NCBI GenBank assembly: GCA_964505535.1
Contig: CAZDIU010000002.1
Span: 1 to 64,000, forward strand
Reading direction: 5' to 3'
Length of the DNA stretch: 64,000 bases
From: JAABRU01 sp964505535
GTDB lineage: Bacteria; Desulfobacterota; Desulfobacteria; Desulfobacterales; Desulfococcaceae
The position numbers and the translations under genes were made by a program. This document shows positions 43,145 to 51,454 of this stretch, piece by piece (within the stretch, counting starts at the first letter, position 1; each line of letters starts with the position of its first letter). The notes under the pieces were generated by a model. The model was not told the origin of the DNA and did not search any database. It saw nothing but the letters and a program-made list of their open reading frames with translations.

Positions 43145-43741
43145 TGGGTTGCCTCCCGTTCTGACTGTTTTATATGTTATATCAACAGGGGCGTCCGCAT
43201 CTTTGCGGAAGGCTTTGGAACTGGTGTTCCTGTCCCATCCGAACACACAGATGGACGCCTCCATAAATTCCCATTTGCGCCACACATTCCCCGGCCCGGT
43301 GAACACAAAGCCGTTGACTTCAGTTTCCGCACCTTCCGGAACCTCTTCCACTTCCACGGGTATTCCGTAAATGCTGGCCTGATACGGAAACCCGGATTTG
43401 CTGATTTTCCGGAACTTCAGGCTTTCCTCTGTATCGAGGAACACGGTTGTTTCCGGGTCAATGCGGAGAACATTGTTGTCTGCCAGCGGCGGGCCGGTGA
43501 ACGCGATCTTGTTCTCCTCAAAGTGATCTTCCAGTATCGGGTATTTTTCCCGCGGGAATATGCCGCCCTGCACATCAATCACCAGATTCCCCCAGAAAAA
43601 ATGATTCTCAATTATGCCTCCGGAATAGGCAATCATATCCAGTTTTTCCGTTGCGGTTTCACCCGCACTGCCGGAAAAAAATTTGCATCTTGCATTCGGG
43701 TCCCACAGCCGCAGGGCGTTGACAGTAAGCTGCTTATCCAT
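42461..43741 (-). CDS. prohead protease fused to scaffold
   Basis: 426 residues. N-terminal roughly 195 residues are protease-like: LDMIAYSGGIIENHFFWG, EKYPILEDHFEENKIAFTGPP (candidate catalytic His), FPYQASIYGIPV (candidate Ser) and WRKWEFMEASICVFGWD. The C-terminal part is a Glu/Val-rich coiled coil (EIAAQVQEQIVPAVVEQV) and a helical capsid-binding end. ATG 43741 follows AAGGA. An internal in-frame start makes the scaffold alone (next entry), as in lambda C/Nu3. Confidence 0.8.
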   Translation of the reverse strand: MDKQLTVNALRLWDPNARCKFFSGSAGETATEKLDMIAYSGGIIENHFFWGNLVIDVQGGIFPREKYPILEDHFEENKIAFTGPPLADNNVLRIDPETTVFLDTEESLKFRKISKSGFPYQASIYGIPVEVEEVPEGAETEVNGFVFTGPGNVWRKWEFMEASICVFGWDRNTSSKAFRKDADAPVDITYKTVRTGGNPMTRFSKDDLKELRNMFQDLVPEIAAQVQEQIVPAVVEQVKEEIVQEIVPEVVAEVKEEVAGDAPSDETTSEEKTMTLEEAKSLLDQIKKQFPELLAEAAPSSGEAAAMRRHQYDMEKRLARAEMKAVKAEADLIWADRFADTDIPADKYEKIKMGVPFTRFMKHGVLDHAKFTKAVDIELKDWDGMFSGGGGTYVSRDSFEERRDEDLIDRMAQFAKKAGASVRGRR

Positions 43742-43742
43742 G

Positions 43743-44000
43743 TTATCTGAATCCTTCGGGCGTGATGGCAATCAGTTTGTCATCCTTGAAATGCAGGTTG
43801 TAATTCTCGTATTTCAGCACAGTGTCATCGGACGGTGAACGGGCAGTCGTCACATTCAGAAGTCCTGTTACTTCCGCAATGGTCATGCCAATCTGAATCA
43901 GTTGGATTGCGGATTCAGCCACCTGTGTTTTCTGCTCCGGTGTCATGTTTGCACAGGACAGAAAGGAAAAAATTGTCAATGCAATCAACAGCTTTTTCAT
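43743..44000 (-). CDS. small lipoprotein
   Basis: 85 residues. MKKLLIALTIFSFLSCAN carries a lipobox (FLSC). The mature part (IGMTIAEVTGLLNVTTARSPSDDTVLKYENYNLHFKDDKLIAI) looks like the SmpA/BamE-type alpha-beta fold common in small outer-membrane lipoproteins. Role in the phage unknown; possibly superinfection exclusion. Confidence 0.7.
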   Translation of the reverse strand: MKKLLIALTIFSFLSCANMTPEQKTQVAESAIQLIQIGMTIAEVTGLLNVTTARSPSDDTVLKYENYNLHFKDDKLIAITPEGFR

Positions 44001-44359
44001 ACTTCATAACCTCCTGTACTGGTCAGCGACAGCCAGCTTTTTGATGTTGCCAAATATCTCTCCGTCCAGTGCGTTGCGATCCCATCAATAGTGGCCTCCC
44101 ACAAAAACAGATAATAATTCCCGGCGGTAAAGGCTGATTTGGCAATCCACTGCCCATACCAGCCGGTCTTTGAATTCTGCTTTGCCGGTGTAAATGGCGA
44201 ACCGGTGATCTGTGTTGTTGCCGTTGAGGAATCAGCACCGGAATCCTCATATACAATCAGAGATATGGCAGTCGGATCAATCTTTGTTCCGTCCCCTTTA
44301 TTGCACGGAATATCGAAAAAAATATAATCCTTCAATATCGGAAGTACCAGATATTTCAT
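43997..44359 (-). CDS. fibre-region protein, BppU_N-like
   Basis: 120 residues: YIFFDIPCNKGDGTKIDPTAISLIVYEDSG...GWYGQWIAKSAFTAGNYYLFLWEATIDG reads as a one-domain beta sandwich like those in phage baseplate upper or fibre N-termini. Overlaps the lipoprotein gene by four bases. Confidence 0.55.
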   Translation of the reverse strand: MKYLVLPILKDYIFFDIPCNKGDGTKIDPTAISLIVYEDSGADSSTATTQITGSPFTPAKQNSKTGWYGQWIAKSAFTAGNYYLFLWEATIDGIATHWTERYLATSKSWLSLTSTGGYEV

Positions 44360-44361
44360 GG

Positions 44362-44628
44362 TTATTTTCCGTTGACTGTATTATAGATATTGGTTCTGTG
44401 CCCGCCGTCCAGATAGGTCAGCAGCCCGTTTCCGGTTGTCAGCACCCCGGAAAATGTGGCCTGCGTGATTTCCAGATCCGTTCTGGGGAGTCCCTCAGAA
44501 TCCAGAAAATAGGAATCCGTGGCCGTCACCCCTCCCAGCGCGGCAATCTCATCCTTAATTGACTGCCCAAGCTCCCGTACTTCCGCCAGTTTCCGTGCAA
44601 ACTGAATCGCTCTTGTCACTACATTCAT
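44362..44628 (-). CDS. small hypothetical protein of the fibre group
   Basis: 88 residues; N-terminal helix, C-terminal beta pattern (GVLTTGNGLLTYLDGGHRTNIYN). Function not recognised. Short non-coding gap (33 bases) to the LamG gene. Confidence 0.5.
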   Translation of the reverse strand: MNVVTRAIQFARKLAEVRELGQSIKDEIAALGGVTATDSYFLDSEGLPRTDLEITQATFSGVLTTGNGLLTYLDGGHRTNIYNTVNGK

Positions 44629-44661
44629 TTTAAAACTCCTTTCTTAAAAAAATCCCTGCAG

Positions 44662-45327
44662 TTAATTTCTCATCAGCAGCCCGCCAAACTGTGCAGGCCG
44701 TTTCCCGCCGTATATCAGGGGTTTTTTTGCCGTTTCCCCATACGGTGCAGTCGGCGGTGTGAAATCCGCTGTCCACACAGCTTCGTCACGGATGGCGATT
44801 TCGTCAATATTATAAACAAATGTCCCCGCTCCGCCGATTCTGAACGTACTTGTTGCAGGCGCAGGCTGGCAGGATGTCAATGTTTTTTTCAGCACCCCAT
44901 CCCTGAAAAACAACATTGACGTGCCTGACTGAACTATTGCAAAATGCGTAAAATTGCTAAATGCGCCGGTTCCGATTGCAAAATTTCTGTATACGCCGTC
45001 TATATAGCCGTATAACATGGTATTGGATACCGAACATGCTAAATAAACATCGAATTCAGTATTAGCGTCGCCCCACCTTACACTCAAAATGCCTGTTGTT
45101 GCCTTTATCCACAGATCAAACGTCCAACTCCCTGATATGGCGGGGACTGAAATGGTTAAAACATCACTGGTGCTTGTAAACAGAATGGAGCTATTCCCGA
45201 ATTTTGCATACGCGGTGTCATGCTGGACTTCCTCATAAGCCGTTATCGTCCGGGCATCCGGACTGGAATCCGTGAACGTGGTTGAGCCGTCCGTGGTGTC
45301 GCTGTGGATCAATAGCTTGAAGGCCAT
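44662..45327 (-). CDS. LamG-like lectin-fold protein
   Basis: 221 residues, concanavalin/LamG jelly roll: GSWTFDLWIKATTGILSVRW, FAIVQSGTSMLFFRDGVLKKTLTS, FNIDEIAIRDEAVWTADFTPPTAPY. Such domains bind surface sugars, and phages use them on virions. The location near the portal, far from the tail-fibre end, suggests a head-surface decoration that could adhere to host or substrate glycans. Confidence 0.8.
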   Translation of the reverse strand: MAFKLLIHSDTTDGSTTFTDSSPDARTITAYEEVQHDTAYAKFGNSSILFTSTSDVLTISVPAISGSWTFDLWIKATTGILSVRWGDANTEFDVYLACSVSNTMLYGYIDGVYRNFAIGTGAFSNFTHFAIVQSGTSMLFFRDGVLKKTLTSCQPAPATSTFRIGGAGTFVYNIDEIAIRDEAVWTADFTPPTAPYGETAKKPLIYGGKRPAQFGGLLMRN

Positions 45328-45328
45328 T

Positions 45329-45856
45329 TTACGCCACCGTCACCGGCGCATTGGCTTCAGACAGCACAGTATCCGTCCCGGAAGCAATCCCAAGTCGCTG
45401 TGCAATATAGCCGCTGGTGAACACTGGAGCAGTTGCCTCCCCGCCCGGCGTGACGGAACTGAGGAAATACACGGTTCCGCCCGTAAGTCCGCTTTTTCCG
45501 GTGTTCTTCTGCCCCATGAGATACACTGTGGCATTGTTGCCGGACGTGACCGAGGCCAGCACAAAGCCATGCGCAGGCTTTGCCGTGGCCGCATCTGCCT
45601 TGCGGCAGCTCATTGTGCCGGTGGCATCATAGATATTGACCCAGTTCCCCGCGGACAAATCCTCGGTCGCTGGCAGTGTCAGCACTTCCCTGCCCACACC
45701 CGCAGGCAGCATGGTATAATCTACCTCTCCGGAACTGTTTGTTTTTATTTGTTTGTTTGCATCCGCAATTCCTGCGGATGTCGCAATGGCATCCGCAAGT
45801 GTGGTCTTGCCGTCTGTGTCATTGTATGTTAAATATTTTCCTGTCAATATTGCCAT
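45329..45856 (-). CDS. beta-rich surface protein
   Basis: 175 residues: YLTYNDTDGKTTLADAIATSAGI, GFVLASVTSGNNATVYLMGQK, VYFLSSVTPGG. This pattern (a value that VASV..G..ATVY.) occurs in capsid or fibre decoration proteins of marine phages. Two bases from the LamG gene. Confidence 0.6.
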   Translation of the reverse strand: MAILTGKYLTYNDTDGKTTLADAIATSAGIADANKQIKTNSSGEVDYTMLPAGVGREVLTLPATEDLSAGNWVNIYDATGTMSCRKADAATAKPAHGFVLASVTSGNNATVYLMGQKNTGKSGLTGGTVYFLSSVTPGGEATAPVFTSGYIAQRLGIASGTDTVLSEANAPVTVA

Positions 45857-45868
45857 TATATCAATCTC

Positions 45869-46330
45869 CTATAGAAAAACCGGTTCTTCCAAACTCACCA
45901 TCATACTGTGCAATCCGGTCGGATACCCCACAATCCGGATGAAATTCCATGCCATATTCACTGTCTGCGTCATCAGGCCGTTCAGCCCCAAAAAGATCGG
46001 TTTGGTCACATCCCAATCCCACGAAGGCTCTGTCAGCGGGCCTGCGGACTGAACCTGAATATCACCGCCCATTGCTGCCGCGTGTGTTGTGATGCCTGCA
46101 ATCTGCATGGCCGTATCTGCATTGTCAGCGGACGCATAAAACGCGCTGCCTTCATTGGCATATACAACCCTGTGCCCTCCCAGAGGTTCTCCGGCAATCC
46201 AGACCTGTGTGACTCGGCCAGTGTCTCCGCCGGACACACCAGGAGGACCCATGGGACCGGCAGGCCCCTGATCCGGAAGCTGCAGAATAACAACTTCCTT
46301 TTCCGGTATGACAAGGATGGTATCTGTCAT
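45869..46330 (-). CDS. protein with short collagen-like segment
   Basis: 153 residues. After a short beta start (TDTILVIPEKEVVILQLPD) there are Gly-X-Y repeats (GPAGPMGPPGVSG), then a beta domain with GGHRVVYANEGSAFYASADN similar to DUF2190/fibre knobs. ATGA overlap sets the start at 46330. Likely trimeric surface fibre. Confidence 0.65.
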   Translation of the reverse strand: MTDTILVIPEKEVVILQLPDQGPAGPMGPPGVSGGDTGRVTQVWIAGEPLGGHRVVYANEGSAFYASADNADTAMQIAGITTHAAAMGGDIQVQSAGPLTEPSWDWDVTKPIFLGLNGLMTQTVNMAWNFIRIVGYPTGLHSMMVSLEEPVFL

Positions 46331-46689
46331 TTTGCTGTCACCGTGCCAAGAACAGGAATGGTTCCGTACATGTAAACCCAATCATCGCCATACGGATCTG
46401 TGAACATGACATCATAAGGCCATACCCCGGCAGAAAGATCTGCTGTTTCCTCTTCTTCCAATGCCATGAATATTTCACCTGTGGACGGGTCAGGCAGAGT
46501 GACCGTTAATGCTGCAATCAGCGGGGCTTCCCTGTCTCTCCGCTTGCGGATTTCACATTTCACAGCCCAGCCGGTCAGATCCATAGCGGTTATGCCATCT
46601 GACTGCACAGCCTTTATATCAAAAAGAAACTTGGTTCCTTTGCGGATTCCCTTTTCTTCAGGAATATCAAATCTTGCTGCTTTGATCAT
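46327..46689 (-). CDS. beta-sandwich protein, BppU_N-like
   Basis: 120 residues: RKGTKFLFDIKAVQSDGITAMDLTGWAVKCEIRKRRD...GEIFMALEEEETADLSAGVWPYDVMFTDPYGDDWVYMYGTIPVLGTVT, the common phage one-domain sandwich seen next to fibres. It starts four bases before the portal stop. Confidence 0.65.
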   Translation of the reverse strand: MIKAARFDIPEEKGIRKGTKFLFDIKAVQSDGITAMDLTGWAVKCEIRKRRDREAPLIAALTVTLPDPSTGEIFMALEEEETADLSAGVWPYDVMFTDPYGDDWVYMYGTIPVLGTVTAK

Positions 46690-48299
46690 TGCTGTGCCTG
46701 CTCCGCGAGAATCTTTTTGGAAGGTTCTGCTTCCAATGTTTCCTGCACTGCCTCCTGATCAATGGACAAAGCCAGTTTAGGATACTGTTTATCTTCCATT
46801 GCCTTGAGCATTCTCATGCGCTTGTAGTTGGCATATCCGATTTTCTTTGCAAGTACGCCTCTGGGAATGCCAAGCCCCTCGGCCAGGGAAGCATGTTTCA
46901 CACCGAACAGGGCGCGGGCCATGCCTTCCAAATCCGTATTTTCCGAAACCGGGAAATTGATGTCTATCAGCCGCTCCGGTTCCACCCATGCTTTTTCTGT
47001 AATTATTTCCTGTTCCCCGTCTGCATTGGTCTGAAATCCCACAGGGATTTCACCCGGAAACCATCTGTCCATTTTGCCAGCCGCTGCCTTGAGAAAGAAC
47101 ACGGCAGACCAGAACTCATTGCGCAGCCATCTTTCAAAATAGGCAATCTCATCTGATGTGCGATCCGAATACGGGCCTTTCTGCGCTTTGGCAGAGGCAA
47201 AGGTTCCGGATGCACGGCCTGTCATCACGTCCTGGGGTTCGTTCAGTCCTGATGAAACCATATCCAGAATGTCTGTATCCTGTCCGGTCATGCTGGGAAG
47301 GTTGGGATTTATGGCTTTGATATCGAATCCCGGAGGAAGAACCCGGTTCTGACCCGGACGGGCAGGCGCGCCCACTCCGGACAGTTTTTTGTCCTTGTCC
47401 GACATTGCCATGAAATTTTTGTAATCCCGCAGAGAAGCGCAGGTTGTCACAAACAGATGGGAAGCGCAGGCTTTCTTGTGGTCAATTTCGTATTCTTTGA
47501 GGCGTTCATAGTGGTTGATCCATTTGATTGTTGTGCGCAGATAGGCAGTGGAACGGCGTGTGACCATGCCTTTGTTCCATTCCACAATGAATCTTCGGTA
47601 TCCGCCGATGGGTTTGAACGGAGAAAAGAACCCCCGGTCACGGGCAGCTTTCTGGTATTCCCGGTTCCATCCGGAATGGGTGCGGGCATCCGCAATCATC
47701 TCCGGGAACCGTGCGATATTGATGGACGGAACCTGCTCAACAGGGCCGTATTTTCTGCGTCCTTCCGGATCTTCCACCCGGATATTGTAAAACAGGGGAA
47801 AGGTGGGCTTGCGGGAATGATAGATAATGCCGGTGTCATCGTCTCCGTTGCCGGTAATGGTTTTGGGATCAACAAAATCCACTTCCACAAAACCGTTCCG
47901 GTGAATGCTCAGGGACAGGAACAGTTCACCTTCAATGAGCGCACGGCCTGCAAACTTGGGCCACAGATCCCAGAGCCGGTTGCGGGGATCAAGTTCGGTT
48001 TTCTCAATGGCATTCTGGATGGGCCATACCGCAGAGGATGTTTCAAAGCCAAGTCCGGTAAGGCGTCCCACAAGGCCACGGACTGCGGTGTTGATCTGGG
48101 GATTATCCTGAAACTTCTTCCAGCATTCATCCTGCAGACCTTCCCGGCTGAGCGTTGATTCTCTTCCAAGTGAACCTCCGCCCACAGGAAATCCGTCCGC
48201 GTCCACTGCCGGGGCTTCAGAAGTCAGTCCGAATTTCATCCGGGCAGCAACCTCGTTTGGCATATTCTTTATGAACTGTTCTATTTCCTGTTCGTTCAA
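46686..48299 (-). CDS. portal protein
   Basis: 537 residues, first gene of the late operon. DNPQINTAVRGLVGRLTGLGFET, GRALIEGELFLSLSIHRNGFVEVDFVDP, IINHYERLKEYEIDHKKA-like helix, and GLNEPQDVMTGRASGTFASAKAQKG followed by an amphipathic helix fit phage portals of the HK97/SPP1 sort. The start is TTG at 48299 with AGGGAA upstream. The start and the operator-like palindrome upstream mark this as the operon head. Confidence 0.75.
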   Translation of the reverse strand: MNEQEIEQFIKNMPNEVAARMKFGLTSEAPAVDADGFPVGGGSLGRESTLSREGLQDECWKKFQDNPQINTAVRGLVGRLTGLGFETSSAVWPIQNAIEKTELDPRNRLWDLWPKFAGRALIEGELFLSLSIHRNGFVEVDFVDPKTITGNGDDDTGIIYHSRKPTFPLFYNIRVEDPEGRRKYGPVEQVPSINIARFPEMIADARTHSGWNREYQKAARDRGFFSPFKPIGGYRRFIVEWNKGMVTRRSTAYLRTTIKWINHYERLKEYEIDHKKACASHLFVTTCASLRDYKNFMAMSDKDKKLSGVGAPARPGQNRVLPPGFDIKAINPNLPSMTGQDTDILDMVSSGLNEPQDVMTGRASGTFASAKAQKGPYSDRTSDEIAYFERWLRNEFWSAVFFLKAAAGKMDRWFPGEIPVGFQTNADGEQEIITEKAWVEPERLIDINFPVSENTDLEGMARALFGVKHASLAEGLGIPRGVLAKKIGYANYKRMRMLKAMEDKQYPKLALSIDQEAVQETLEAEPSKKILAEQAQQ

Positions 48300-48319
48300 T
48301 AGATTTTCCCTGTTTTTGA

Positions 48320-48336
48320 TATAGAATTTTTCTATA
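48320..48336 (-). promoter_or_regulatory. palindrome in the late-operon promoter region
   Basis: TATAGAA-ttt-TTCTATA, perfect 7-bp arms, 21 bases upstream of the portal start in an AT-rich 60-base stretch with TATA-like boxes. A likely operator or -10 region of the late promoter; no convincing -35 was found. Confidence 0.45.
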
Positions 48337-48396
48337 GTAAAAACGGTATTTCCTGAAAAAGCAATATATTTTTTTATTTACGGCAGGTTACGGAGA

Positions 48397-48440
48397 CAAA
48401 AAAAGGCCGTTTTGACGTTGATTCACGTCAAAACGGCCTG
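48397..48440 (-). terminator. rho-independent terminator
   Basis: Perfect 15-bp stem AGGCCGTTTTGACGT/ACGTCAAAACGGCCT (48404-48418 with 48425-48439) with seven T on the minus strand. Ends the early/middle operon before the late promoter. Confidence 0.85.
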
Positions 48441-48486
48441 TGAAATATTTTTGGAATATTTGGGCGCGGGCGCGCTGGAAACAAAA

Positions 48487-48522
48487 AAAGGCCGGATCAC
48501 CCCGAAGGGTGTCCGGCCTTTT
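48487..48522. terminator. bidirectional terminator
   Basis: AAAGGCCGGA-t-CACCC-CGAA-GGGTG-TCCGGCCTTT: two stacked perfect stems with A/T tails on both sides. Second terminator in tandem between the early and late operons. Confidence 0.8.
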
Positions 48523-48537
48523 GAATGCTGTTCTGTT

Positions 48538-48834
48538 CTATGTTTCCATACCTCCTCCCAGTTTTTTTTCAAGGTAATCAATCAGCATTTCAGCATCACA
48601 TAACCATATGAGTTCCTTTTTGCCATTGACACAACTGACTATTGTTTGACTGCCATTTGGTATCAGAAACCGGGTTCCGTCTTCTGTCTGTATTTTCTTC
48701 CGGTCTTTGTCTGGCCCATACACCAATATGGAATCTGACAGCGTGAATTCTACACTGCCATTGAACTTTGTAACCGTTGCACCCAATGGAATATCCATTG
48801 CTGGCAAAATGACCTTGATTATATCACTTTCCAT
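48538..48834 (-). CDS. hypothetical protein
   Basis: 98 residues, beta-rich: LGATVTKFNGSVEFTLSDSILVYGPDKDRKKIQTEDGTRFLIPNGSQ resembles a small barrel. No family recognised. Last gene of the early/middle operon; start overlaps the upstream gene. Confidence 0.55.
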   Translation of the reverse strand: MESDIIKVILPAMDIPLGATVTKFNGSVEFTLSDSILVYGPDKDRKKIQTEDGTRFLIPNGSQTIVSCVNGKKELIWLCDAEMLIDYLEKKLGGGMET

Positions 48835-49123
48835 ATCCCCCCCATTCGGCAGGGATGTTCCACCCCATTGTTTTAATCAAAGCTGCCGCACTCATGCCTT
48901 GTTGCGGTCTGAAATCTATATACCCAGCAAACGCGTCAGAATTTTCAACTGACCCGGTGTACTCACCAATATCAAACCCATCAACGACTCTTTCCCCGTT
49001 TTCTTTTTCAATCAACGCCCAGAAATGAATCCGGGAATAAACAGGTTTTTCCCCGTCTTCAGGTTTATACACAGCCCACGCTTCCTGAACAGCAGGTATT
49101 ATCTGCAATATTTTATCGGCCAT
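48824..49123 (-). CDS. hypothetical protein
   Basis: 99 residues: AWAVYKPEDGEKPVYSRIHFWALIEKENGERVVDGFDIGEYTGSVENSDAFAGYI, an alpha-beta pattern common in small phage proteins. No function seen. It begins one base after the recombinase stop. Confidence 0.55.
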   Translation of the reverse strand: MADKILQIIPAVQEAWAVYKPEDGEKPVYSRIHFWALIEKENGERVVDGFDIGEYTGSVENSDAFAGYIDFRPQQGMSAAALIKTMGWNIPAEWGGYGK

Positions 49124-49124
49124 C

Positions 49125-49988
49125 TCACCACCCCATCGCCTTATCCACCCGCTTCCCCATCATCTCGGATGTGGGATGAAGATAAGTGCTGAAGATTGTT
49201 TTGGGGTTATCCCCCAGCAGTTTGGCAACATCTTCCAGTGCCATTTCCCCATTGTAATACAGGTTTGTGGCAACCCAGTGCCGGAAGATGTGACACGCTT
49301 TCCCGTCCGCTCCCTTCTTGATTCCCAAATTTTGCAGCATGGTTTTGACCATCTGCTTGATAGTTACGATGTCAATGGGAAACAGCTTGTCCTCCGGGTG
49401 TGAGGCCAGTGTCAGTCCCATTGCCTGCATGTGCGCTTTGAGTGCTTCGGCTGTGTCAGGGCCGAACCGGACTGCGCGCACGGTGGTTTTGGATTTGTTA
49501 ATCCAGACGCACCTCTGATCCAGTTTCACATGCCCCATTCGTAAATCCGCAAGTTCCTGCACCCGCAGTCCGGTTTCTGCCAGCAGCCGGACAATGGCAT
49601 GGTTGCGGATATGGTTTCTGTCCCACCGGTAATTCAGGCAGGCATTGACCGTTTCCGCTGACAGCCAGCGTTCCTGCTGTTTCTTGTTTGCTCCCCGCCT
49701 CTGTGCTTCTTTCAGTTTGTATGTGAATTTGGGAACCGGCATATCCAGCGCTGACATTGCAATCCGGACAACCTGACAATACAACCGAATGGTTGCTCCG
49801 GATTTCCCGGCATCTTCCAGCCATTGCACAAACCCGGCATGATGTGCCATGACTTCCTCGGCAGTGTTCACGTCCTCAACGCCAAGTGCGCTGAGGTATT
49901 TGAAAAAACTGCCGGAAGCATATGTGTACAGTTCTCTCGTCTTTTCCGACAGGGCGGCGAATTCCTGTGTCTGGAAATACTGTTTCAT
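49125..49988 (-). CDS. second tyrosine recombinase, XerC/D-like
   Basis: 287 residues, the size of XerC/XerD. SAM-like N-terminus, then ETGLRVQELADLRM (Arg), NKSKTTVRAVRFG (Lys), HIFRHWVATNL (His-x-x-Arg) and LLGDNPKTIFSTYLHP (Tyr nucleophile; the usual H/W three residues earlier is D/N-rich). It differs from the integrase at 6.5 kb, so the phage has two. Possible roles: dimer resolution of a plasmid-like prophage or a second integration route. It lacks the extra segment of integron integrases. Confidence 0.88.
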   Translation of the reverse strand: MKQYFQTQEFAALSEKTRELYTYASGSFFKYLSALGVEDVNTAEEVMAHHAGFVQWLEDAGKSGATIRLYCQVVRIAMSALDMPVPKFTYKLKEAQRRGANKKQQERWLSAETVNACLNYRWDRNHIRNHAIVRLLAETGLRVQELADLRMGHVKLDQRCVWINKSKTTVRAVRFGPDTAEALKAHMQAMGLTLASHPEDKLFPIDIVTIKQMVKTMLQNLGIKKGADGKACHIFRHWVATNLYYNGEMALEDVAKLLGDNPKTIFSTYLHPTSEMMGKRVDKAMGW

Positions 49989-50017
49989 CGTTTCTCCTTT
50001 CTGTCAAATAAAGTCGG

Positions 50018-50533
50018 TCAGTCAAACGGCTCCCCGTCATCGTGACCGACTTCAAACTCTTCTCCCAATTTCATCCGGGCCAGCATATTGTAAAAGCTGT
50101 CGTCAGGCTTGGACGGTTTGACTTTGGCGGGCGGTTCGTCCGGCAGCCCGGGCATGACTTTTTTTTTGTCCACGCCGATTGCGTCCAGAAAACGTCCGAG
50201 TTTGCGGGCGCATTTCATGCACAGCCTGCTGGACTTGGTGAAGGGCTCATTGGGTTCCTTTTTGGGATCGCAGAAATAACAGCCCCCGGAATATTCTGAC
50301 CACAGGTTTTCCACCATGTCATATACCGGGAATTCCTCTTCCGGTTCATCGGCATCATAAATCCCCATCCCCATTTCAATGTCATAAATCATGATTGCCA
50401 TTGCCGCGTTGAAAACAGCGGAGGCGTTTTTCATGCCCTTCAGAGCGTTAAAGCCTTCCTGAAGTTCCCCGTGAAACATCTCTGCGAGATGTTTTTTTTG
50501 CATCAAACTGCCTATCTGTTCGTCTGTGAACAT
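50018..50533 (-). CDS. hypothetical protein with Cys cluster
   Basis: 171 residues. CYFCDPKKEPNEPFTKSSRLCMKCARK is a CxxC...CxxC zinc site; the rest is acidic (DADEPEEEFP). Start 50533 (MFTDEQIG) with AAAGGAAA; the longer frame is improbable. Unknown role. Confidence 0.6.
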   Translation of the reverse strand: MFTDEQIGSLMQKKHLAEMFHGELQEGFNALKGMKNASAVFNAAMAIMIYDIEMGMGIYDADEPEEEFPVYDMVENLWSEYSGGCYFCDPKKEPNEPFTKSSRLCMKCARKLGRFLDAIGVDKKKVMPGLPDEPPAKVKPSKPDDSFYNMLARMKLGEEFEVGHDDGEPFD

Positions 50534-50697
50534 TCGTTTCCTTTCATATCCTCGTAAAATAAATCCCATGTGTTGTCGTTAAGTTTGTCCGGCTCGCTTA
50601 TGGCGATCTGGCAGGCCATAAAATAATGAAACATTCCCGGAGGCCAGTACAGCATTATCGGGAGATAATCACCGATTATTTCCCTGAAATTTTCCAT
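50512..50697 (-). CDS. hypothetical small protein
   Basis: 61 residues (MENFREIIGDYLPIMLYWPPGM). Start ATG 50697 with AGGAAA; a TTG at 50727 would overlap the terminator. Overlaps the next gene by 22 bp. Confidence 0.5.
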   Translation of the reverse strand: MENFREIIGDYLPIMLYWPPGMFHYFMACQIAISEPDKLNDNTWDLFYEDMKGNECSQTNR

Positions 50698-50726
50698 TGA
50701 CAAATTTCCTGTAAGGGTTAATGCCA

Positions 50727-50759
50727 AAAGCCCGTCAGACTCCCATTCTGACGGGCTTT
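50727..50759 (-). terminator. rho-independent terminator
   Basis: Perfect 13-bp stem AAAGCCCGTCAGA/TCTGACGGGCTTT (50727-50739 with 50747-50759), just after the stop of the 208-residue gene on the minus strand. Confidence 0.75.
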
Positions 50760-50763
50760 GCTT

Positions 50764-51390
50764 TTATTCTGCATCAGTCAGTTCGACCTGATCGACAAAC
50801 CATTCTGCCCATTGGATATATTCTGCATCTGCGGAATAGCAGGATTCGCACATATTCTCATCTTCACAATAGGGGTTTCTGCCGACATTACCGGATTTGC
50901 CGCATTTGTCACAATCCCCATCATGAATAAATTCAGGATACATGCCGGGTTCAAGTCTGGAGTAATGAGAATTTACATAATCCCGTGCGTTTGCGACAGA
51001 TATTTCCATAGCCTGCGCTTTTTCATAGTCTTTCAGGACAGATATAAAATCCTGAAACCATGACAGCGCATAAATCTGCTCTGAATACCGGTCAATAATT
51101 TCTTCCCGAACAGTCTGGAAAATTTCTTTTCCCGCATCAGCCATTGTCCGGTTTCGCCAGTTTCCTGAAACGTAAACAGGCCCGTCATCATATCCGAAAT
51201 CTATGGAAATTTCGTTATCCATGCCTTCTTCATCCGCGGGCTTCTGCCATTTTTCAGGCAGGTTGGAGACAGCGTTGTCCCAGTTGTCCGGCGGCCAGCA
51301 GTCGTCCTGAAGCAGGCTTTCAAATGCCTTTCCCGGACTGCTGTTTTTCTCTATTTCATCTCTGATTTCTCTTTTGGTGTACGTGTACAT
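50764..51390 (-). CDS. hypothetical protein with C-terminal zinc ribbon
   Basis: 208 residues. Acidic N-terminal part; DGDCDKCGKSGNVGR...CEDENMCESCY is a zinc ribbon near the end. Good AAAGGAG upstream of ATG 51390. Unknown function. Confidence 0.6.
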   Translation of the reverse strand: MYTYTKREIRDEIEKNSSPGKAFESLLQDDCWPPDNWDNAVSNLPEKWQKPADEEGMDNEISIDFGYDDGPVYVSGNWRNRTMADAGKEIFQTVREEIIDRYSEQIYALSWFQDFISVLKDYEKAQAMEISVANARDYVNSHYSRLEPGMYPEFIHDGDCDKCGKSGNVGRNPYCEDENMCESCYSADAEYIQWAEWFVDQVELTDAE

Positions 51391-51454
51391 ATGATTTCTC
51401 CTTTATGGTTTTCGCCGATGTTTATCGGCATTTTCGCATTTTTTGGGCAGGCTG

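Noticed and set aside
41738..43750. 670-residue plus-strand frame opposite capsid and scaffold genes
   Set aside because: Antisense shadow of well-supported minus genes; no ribosome site and unprotein-like composition. The same holds for long plus frames at 6595-7986, 31079-32416, 33047-33883 and 34765-36612.
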